NCBI GenBank assembly: GCA_040753875.1
Contig: JBFMDV010000014.1
Span: 1 to 43,371 of the forward strand
Reading direction: 5' to 3'
Source of the DNA: Candidatus Zixiibacteriota bacterium
GTDB lineage: Bacteria; Zixibacteria; MSB-5A5; GN15; FEB-12
Length of the DNA: 43,371 nt
Shown here: positions 38,808 through 43,371 of the stretch, one piece after another
Layout of the letters: every line of letters begins with the position of its first letter
Position numbering within the stretch: the first letter of the stretch is position 1
Program-made: the position numbers and the translations under genes
Notes under the pieces: model-generated
What the model saw: only the letters and a program-made list of their open reading frames with translations
What the model was told of the DNA's origin: nothing
Database searches by the model: none

Positions 38808-40136
38808 CTATGTTGTCGTCCGTTTCGGCAGTTCGATTATAGCAGTCGTGCCGGTAGCTTCACGGCTGTCAAGTCTCAGAGTTCCGCCCATCTCCTCAAT
38901 GATCTTGCGGCTTACATAGAGCCCAAGCCCTGAGCCGGTTTGCCGCGTAGTATAAAACGGTTCAAACAGCCGCTTAAGCTCTTTTTTGCCTATTCCCGGC
39001 CCGTGGTCAGAAACTCTGATAATAACAGTGTTGCCGACCTCATCCGCTGACAGTCCGATCGCCATCGGCCTATCGGAGGCAAGGCAAGCCTCGGCGCCGT
39101 TGATGAGGAGATTCAGGATCACCTGGCGAAGCGAACGCGGGTGACCGGTCATTGGCATGACCGACGACGGCGGACTGCCGAACCAGATCAGTTCGTGGGA
39201 TGCATACTTCTCGGAAAGATGACGTTTGCTGCTGGCCAATAGCTCGGTCAGGTCGAACTGCTCCGGTGGTTCGCCGGATAGGAGCTGTCCTTCTGCTTTC
39301 GCGAACTCCAGGTATCCGGAGACAATGCTGTTGAGACGGTCCGTCTCTTCGATGATATACCGGCTTTCATCGGCCTGTGATTTCTTGTGCAGCCGCTCTG
39401 CTGACGCGCGAATGATCATCAGAGGATTCCGAATCTCATGCGCCACCACGGCAACCATCCGACCAAGATAGCCGTGGGTCTGCGCCAGAAACAGATGCTG
39501 TTCGGCGCGGTTGAGGTTCCGCTGCAAGAGCAGGAACAGAAATCCCAATAGAAACCCCGCGATCAGCGAAAAGAGCGTGGCGTAGGTGAGGTTTTCTTTC
39601 AGACTGACCAGCGAATCGAAATAGTCCACACTGGCTTCCACACCAAGCACGGCCAGCGTAATACCCATAGTATCAACCAGCGGTGCGAACGCTGATTTGA
39701 GGTAGAACGCGCCGGTTTGATACGATGGTGTCACGATCGCCGCATGCCGACTGCTGTAAAAGAGTGAATCGATGAACGGTCCGTTGAGACCAGCCAGGAA
39801 ATAGAGCGTGTCCGGCTCCTCTAAGGTGGTGGCCAGATAGCTGTAATTGTCGTCGAGAATGAACAACTCGGATAGTGAGTCCTCCAGCCGAATCCGGTCC
39901 AGGTAGCGGTTTACCTCAAGATACGCCTCGATATTGCCGTGGGTCAGACTGTCGACAGCGGCCGCGGATAGGCCTGCCGCACTGGTCTGGGCGACCGAGC
40001 GGAGTCGGCGAGCGAGTTGCTGTTCAAGGAGTGTCTCGGTATGCTGGTAATAGTACCACCAGGCGAGATTCACAAGCAGAACCAGAACCACCGTGAACAG
40101 CGCAACCGCGACATACCGTTTGGAGCGGGCCAGCAT
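38808..40136 (-). CDS. Sensor histidine kinase
   Basis: The 442-residue product has two membrane spans (about 9-28 and 183-206) around a periplasmic sensor region of about 150 residues, of no recognised class. The cytoplasmic HisKA has His233 in VAHEIRNPL, and the HATPase shows NLLINGAEA (N box), VSDHGPGIGKKELKRLFEPFYTT (G1/F boxes) and GSGLGLYVSRKI (G2). It belongs to the NtrB/AtoS-like group that pairs with NtrC-type regulators. Its stop is 2 bp from the regulator's start, so they are one operon. Just upstream is TTGGCA...TGCCAA (near 40179-40202), a possible operator. Confidence 0.92.
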   Translation of the reverse strand: MLARSKRYVAVALFTVVLVLLVNLAWWYYYQHTETLLEQQLARRLRSVAQTSAAGLSAAAVDSLTHGNIEAYLEVNRYLDRIRLEDSLSELFILDDNYSYLATTLEEPDTLYFLAGLNGPFIDSLFYSSRHAAIVTPSYQTGAFYLKSAFAPLVDTMGITLAVLGVEASVDYFDSLVSLKENLTYATLFSLIAGFLLGFLFLLLQRNLNRAEQHLFLAQTHGYLGRMVAVVAHEIRNPLMIIRASAERLHKKSQADESRYIIEETDRLNSIVSGYLEFAKAEGQLLSGEPPEQFDLTELLASSKRHLSEKYASHELIWFGSPPSSVMPMTGHPRSLRQVILNLLINGAEACLASDRPMAIGLSADEVGNTVIIRVSDHGPGIGKKELKRLFEPFYTTRQTGSGLGLYVSRKIIEEMGGTLRLDSREATGTTAIIELPKRTTT

Positions 40137-40283
40137 GGGGGAAGTAATTGTCTAACAAGGCGTGGAGTCAACCATTTGGATTGGCACAAGCCATAATGCC
40201 AAAGGCTGGTTCGATTTCCCAAATCGGTTGACATACCACCCGAAATCTGTATACTTGGGGCCGGTTGAAGCTTCTATTTCGAT
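40137..40283. other. Gap between the kinase and tRNA-Glu
   Basis: Apart from an inverted repeat TTGGCA/TGCCAA with a 10-nt spacer near 40180-40202, which may be an operator for the kinase gene, nothing else was seen. Confidence 0.35.
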
Positions 40284-40356
40284 GACCCCATCGTCTAGTG
40301 GCCTAGGACATCGCCCTTTCACGGCGGTAACACGGGTTCGACTCCCGTTGGGGTCA
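40284..40356 (+). tRNA. tRNA-Glu (TTC)
   Basis: Acceptor GACCCCA (40284-40290) pairs with TGGGGTC (40349-40355), followed by discriminator A. The anticodon arm TCGCC-CTTTCAC-GGCGG has anticodon TTC at 40318-40320, and the T-arm contains GGTTCGACTCC. Its sequence follows the common bacterial tRNA-Glu closely. The 3' CCA is not encoded. No downstream partial copy of its 3' end was seen, so there is no sign it is in use as an integration site here. Confidence 0.95.
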
Positions 40357-40506
40357 GTGGATTTGCCACTCTTATTCTGACGCGTAAAGAGGGGTGGTGA
40401 ATGGACTGGGGATCTCACGCGGCGTGTCGACTCCTTTTTTCCGTGAAGAGAGTTCTTGTTCGACCGAGTTGCCATATAGCAGAACCCCTTGGTGGTTCTG
40501 GCATTC
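40357..40506. other. Gap after tRNA-Glu
   Basis: No gene. A hairpin AGAACC...GGTTCT lies near 40482-40500, and GCGGAACC/GGTTCCGC follows, overlapping the end of the zinc-ribbon gene. They could end its transcript, but no T-run follows. Confidence 0.4.
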
Positions 40507-41112
40507 CTATGCCGGCGGAACCAGAAGCGGTTCCGCGCTACGTGGACTTGTTTTCACCGTATTTGTTTTCCAACGCCTGTAGTAAGCTCTTACCTTCGCA
40601 TTTCCATACAAATACCAAGCCGCGACTCCTGAGGTAACAGCACAGAAAACAAGACTCACCACATCAAGTGTTGATGTTCCATTCAACGCTGGCAAGACTA
40701 TCGTGACGCCGATTCCTGCCCAAAAGAACAGCATTGCCGGACGAGCCCATAGTTGTTCGCGCCAAATACCATAACTGACGGCGAGGCAGAGAAGAGCAAC
40801 GAAACCAAAATTGACTCCAGCCCTGCGAAGAAATTCTGCCCCGCTAACCGGTGCGTCGTTTATCGAATAGGATGCTATGTCAAAGGGAGCGAGGATCAGG
40901 AGAATGGAGGCTGCTATTCCCCACAAGCCCGAACAGATCATACCGAGAGTTAGAAAGAGTGGCCGCGGAGCGCTCTGGCATGCCAACTCCGATGTAGCAC
41001 TACGACTCAAATCGGTAGGGAAAGTTTCATTGCAATACGAACACTTATCCACAGAGCCTCCGTGAATAACCATCACTTTGCCACATTTAGGACATACTAC
41101 TGTTACGGACAT
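40507..41112 (-). CDS. Zinc-ribbon membrane protein of unknown function
   Basis: The 201-residue product has an N-terminal zinc ribbon (CPKCGKVMVIHGGSVDKCSYC) and then four hydrophobic spans (ICSGLWGIAASILLIL; FGFVALLCLAVSYGIW; PAMLFFWAGIGVTIVLPAL; VVSLVFCAVTSGVAAWYL). The tail is basic. GAGGG lies about five bases before ATG 41112. The layout is common in small bacterial membrane proteins with a cytoplasmic zinc ribbon, and no function can be given. It lies downstream of hypE on the same strand, about 130 bp apart. Confidence 0.65.
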   Translation of the reverse strand: MSVTVVCPKCGKVMVIHGGSVDKCSYCNETFPTDLSRSATSELACQSAPRPLFLTLGMICSGLWGIAASILLILAPFDIASYSINDAPVSGAEFLRRAGVNFGFVALLCLAVSYGIWREQLWARPAMLFFWAGIGVTIVLPALNGTSTLDVVSLVFCAVTSGVAAWYLYGNAKVRAYYRRWKTNTVKTSPRSAEPLLVPPA

Positions 41113-41239
41113 GATTCCCTCTTCAATGGTATTGCGGTTTGTAACTTACCCAACGGGTGTGAACTGATTGATCTGGCCAATCACTTCCGGTTATCTTCGA
41201 AACCTCATTCGACGCGCAGCGGTAAAACCGACAAGTCGG

Positions 41240-42307
41240 TCAGCAAATCCTCGGCAACTGCTCTCCCACCGGCATGTCCACCACCCGCCAGCCGCCGATA
41301 CGGGTCTGCATAGTCACGCGTACGAATGACTCAGCCGCCACCACCTCACCAATGATCGATGCTTCTTTGCCGAGCGGATGGACCCGCATCACGGCCAGCA
41401 CCGGCTCGGCGCGATGGGGTGCGACTGCCGCGATCAGCTTTCCTTCGTTAGCAACATAGAGCGGATCAAACCCAAGCATTTCGCAGGCCCCGGCTACCGG
41501 CGGGTGAACGACAATCTGCGGCTCGTATATGCGAATGCCGACATTCGAGTTCTCAGCGAGCTCATTCAGCGTCGCCGCCACACCACCCCGCGTGGGGTCT
41601 CGCATGGCATGCACAGCGCCGTCGCCGGCCATCAGGATAACCTGCACCAGTTCGTGCAGCGAGGCGGTGTCACTTTGCACGCTCGTTTCGAATGCCAGCC
41701 CCTCGCGTTTTGACAGCACGGCTATCCCATGGTCCCCGATCGAGCCGCTCAGAATGATCTTGTCTCCGATCTGAAGGTTCCGCGATGAGATCGTCCAATT
41801 GTGTTCGATCACGCCCACCCCGCTCGTGTTGATGAACAGTTTGTCCGCTTTCCCTTTCGGCACAACTTTGGTATCACCAGTGACTATCGACACCCCAGCA
41901 TTCTGCGCCGCACGTTTCATCGAAAGTACTATTCGCTTGAGGTCTTCAAGGGGAAGGCCTTCCTCAAGGATAAACCCGGCGCTCATGTACAGCGGACGGG
42001 CGCCACACAAGCAAATGTCGTTGACCGTCCCGTTGACCGCTAAGTCACCGATATCACCGCCGGGGAAGAAGATTGGGTCCACCACAAACGAATCGGTGCT
42101 GAATGACAGTTTCCCCTTTGGCGGCTCCAGCACTGCCTGATCATCGAGCTTACCAAGTGCCGGATTATCGAACGCCCAATTGAAGAGCTTGGTGATCAGG
42201 TCGTTCATCATGCGACCGCCGGAGCCGTGGCTGAGCTGCACCGTGTCGTGAGCGCTGATGGGAAGGGGGCAGTTGGCGAAATCTTCAGGAGCAAGCGGCT
42301 TGTTCAT
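41240..42307 (-). CDS. hypE: [NiFe]-hydrogenase maturation protein HypE
   Basis: This 355-residue PurM/AIR-synthase-type protein helps make the Fe(CN)2CO group of [NiFe] hydrogenases: it takes a carbamoyl group from HypF on its C-terminal Cys and dehydrates it to a thiocyanate. Motifs are VQLSHGSGGRMMNDLI, GDIGDLAVNGTVNDICLCGA, VTGDTKVVPKG, MRDPTRGGVAATLNELA, and the last four residues PRIC with the acceptor Cys. ATG 42307 follows a dispersed repeat by about 12 bp and no ribosome-binding site is seen. No other hyp gene or hydrogenase is in the window, so it stands alone here. Confidence 0.93.
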   Translation of the reverse strand: MNKPLAPEDFANCPLPISAHDTVQLSHGSGGRMMNDLITKLFNWAFDNPALGKLDDQAVLEPPKGKLSFSTDSFVVDPIFFPGGDIGDLAVNGTVNDICLCGARPLYMSAGFILEEGLPLEDLKRIVLSMKRAAQNAGVSIVTGDTKVVPKGKADKLFINTSGVGVIEHNWTISSRNLQIGDKIILSGSIGDHGIAVLSKREGLAFETSVQSDTASLHELVQVILMAGDGAVHAMRDPTRGGVAATLNELAENSNVGIRIYEPQIVVHPPVAGACEMLGFDPLYVANEGKLIAAVAPHRAEPVLAVMRVHPLGKEASIIGEVVAAESFVRVTMQTRIGGWRVVDMPVGEQLPRIC

Positions 42308-42318
42308 GGTCTTATAGT

Positions 42319-42369
42319 GTGTCAGGTCACATCGTCGCCCGGGCGGACGACATCAGGACCTGACACAAC
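42319..42369. repeat. Dispersed palindromic repeat, copy D
   Basis: The best-preserved copy: arms GTGTCAGGTC (42319-42328) and GACCTGACAC (42357-42366) pair at all ten positions, 28 nt apart, then AAC. The spacer holds an imperfect inner stem (CGTCGCCC with GGGCGGACG). It lies only about 11 bp upstream of the hypE start codon. Confidence 0.85.
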
Positions 42370-42396
42370 TACTCAATATCTATATCTATCTATGCC

Positions 42397-42422
42397 CGTC
42401 ATTGCGAGGCGCTTCGCCGAAG
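42397..42422. repeat. CGTCATTGCGAG-type palindromic repeat, cut short
   Basis: CGTCATTGCGAGGCGCTTCG then CCGAAGC match the opening of a widespread REP-like element in which GAAGCAATCT normally follows. Here it changes to GAAGCACCTA after about 42422. The break may be the insertion point of the IS110 element to its right. Confidence 0.5.
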
Positions 42423-42612
42423 CACCTATGTAAAGGCCGACGTCAAGTTCCTTTTTTGTTCCTCTTGCCTGCGTACTGGAACTCAAGCACCTATTCAGGC
42501 CCAGCACCACGTGCCGCCTATGATTTTGACCTGCCTGTCGGTACCCAACTCAATCTCACGGGCCATATTGCCCAGCTTCGGCCTCGGGCCCACCGACAGT
42601 ACATCAGTACGC
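42423..42612. other. Non-coding end region of the IS110-type element
   Basis: About 190 bp lie between the broken repeat and the transposase stop, with no protein gene. AAGCACCTAT occurs at 42420-42429 and 42485-42494. In IS110/IS1111 elements such non-coding ends can encode the bridge RNA that picks target and donor. Whether this end does so is not shown by the sequence. Confidence 0.4.
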
Positions 42613-43371
42613 TTAACTCGCCACCCGATAATACGGACGTGCTTCTGTCCAGACATGCCACACGATCCGGATCAACGCATGGGCCACCGCTACTTTCGCC
42701 GCTGCGACTGAGGTGCGATAACACAACCGACTATACAGTCGCCGCAGATACGGCGTCGTTCTGACCGCGTGCGGGACTGCCTGTATCAACAACCAGCGCA
42801 GAACCGATGGTCCTTGCCTGGTGATATGTCCGTGGTGAACCGTCTCGGCCGACTGCCGTAGAGACGGGATGAGGCCGCTGTAGGCGGCCAACGCTTTGGG
42901 AGAACCAAATCGCCGAATATCGCCAATGTGTGCCCGGAGCGCCAAAGCTGTCAAAGCTCCGATGCCATCAATGGTCATGAGCAGCGACGCGATCCGATCA
43001 CCGGCTGCCACCCGCTCGATCTGCGTATCGACCTCCAACATCTCTTCGTTCAAATTGTCGTACAGCTTGATGAGTCGATTGATCTGTCGCCGCGTCTGAA
43101 GTGACAAAGCCGCAGCCGCAATCGAAGCTCGCCCCTTCTTGCCAAAACAGTCAGTCGCCTGCACGAGCACACCCTCCCGAGACAGAAGCATCCTGGCCCG
43201 ACAGCAGAAGCGCACTTGGTCAGACATCAAAGCGCGATGTTCAGACACTAGTTGCCGCCACGACCGACATCGAGCGCTCGGCTGATAGACCTCTGGCAAA
43301 TACCCTATGCGCAGCAGATCCGCCAATATCCTGGCATCAATCCGGTCAGTCTTGCACCGACTCTCCGCGAT
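42613..43371 (-). CDS. IS110-family (DEDD) transposase, cut by window end
   Basis: The last 252 residues of a transposase whose start lies beyond the window. At the window edge it reads AESRCKTDRIDARILADLLRIG, which holds the KTDxxDA motif of the DEDD (RuvC-like) domain. A coiled region follows (NRLIKLYDNLNEEMLEVDTQIERV), then the Transposase_20 domain with TIDGIGALTALALRAHIGDIRRFGSPKALAAYSGLIPS and RQGPSVLRWLLIQAV. IS110 enzymes move circular DNA guided by a bridge RNA and leave no target duplication or classic terminal repeats. The frame is intact as far as it goes. Confidence 0.88.
   Translation of the reverse strand: MAESRCKTDRIDARILADLLRIGYLPEVYQPSARCRSWRQLVSEHRALMSDQVRFCCRARMLLSREGVLVQATDCFGKKGRASIAAAALSLQTRRQINRLIKLYDNLNEEMLEVDTQIERVAAGDRIASLLMTIDGIGALTALALRAHIGDIRRFGSPKALAAYSGLIPSLRQSAETVHHGHITRQGPSVLRWLLIQAVPHAVRTTPYLRRLYSRLCYRTSVAAAKVAVAHALIRIVWHVWTEARPYYRVAS

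Noticed and set aside
40179-40202. TTGGCA...TGCCAA as a sigma54 -24 element for the kinase operon
   Set aside because: No GC at the right distance for a -12 element on either strand; listed only as a possible operator.
1-43371. CRISPR array, rRNA operon or prophage
   Set aside because: No regularly spaced direct repeats, rRNA signatures or phage structural genes were seen on either strand.

Overview
The window looks like chromosomal DNA of an uncultivated Gram-negative (diderm) bacterium of the FCB type, perhaps Zixibacteria-like. The reasons are the KDO genes kdsA-kdsC-kdsD, several beta-barrel-like outer membrane proteins, and a secreted protein with dockerin-like repeats and a type IX-style C-terminal sorting domain (SQNYPNPFNP...). 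GC content is moderately high, and start codons include GTG. The phylum is an inference; no rRNA is present.

Layout. 1-650: mobile-element debris, namely the end of an IS630-type transposase and a replication-relaxation pseudogene with an internal stop. 870-3640: an iron-responsive locus and the most interesting part of the window. Three promoters start with CGCTTGACA and each is followed by a Fur-box-like palindrome. The first drives what looks like a ~85-nt terminated small RNA, the second a probably decaying barrel paralog, and the third an operon of barrel protein, CXXCH lipoprotein, IsdG/HmoB-like heme monooxygenase with an Asn-Trp-His triad, and a 35-residue membrane protein. 3660-6890 (minus): a TPR lipoprotein and a lemA-TPM-TPM operon. 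6950-10775 (minus): UDP-GlcNAc 2-epimerase, a class V PLP enzyme and a GT4 glycosyltransferase, probably for surface polysaccharide. 10870-11563: a tetraheme cytochrome c with its own promoter and terminator. 11589-18407: RqcH/NFACT, DinB-like, type III polyketide synthase, HisN-like phosphatase, PDZ protein, membrane protein and DUF4430 lipoprotein. 18600-20908: kdsA-kdsC-kdsD. 21550-25424: a two-module radical SAM protein and rsmB. 25523-26683 (minus): alr. 26796-31043: two tandem DUF3857/transglutaminase-like proteins, one lacking the catalytic Cys, then a tandem SH3 protein. 31502-34581 (minus): the sorted cohesin/dockerin-like protein with a ~390-nt leader. 34832-34916: two perfect TGTGA-N6-TCACA operators. 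34946-40136 (minus): barrel protein, coiled-coil protein, NtrC-type regulator and histidine kinase. 40284: tRNA-Glu. 40507-42307 (minus): zinc-ribbon membrane protein and hypE. 42397-43371: a truncated REP-like repeat and an IS110-family element running off the window.

A dispersed ~48-bp palindromic repeat occurs four times (near 6907, 18427, 25465, 42319). It has 10-bp arms, a fixed 28-nt spacer in three copies (25 in the fourth), and AAC on the same side every time. Other intergenic hairpin clusters lie at 20941-21330 and 31044-31501. No CRISPR array, rRNA or obvious prophage was seen.
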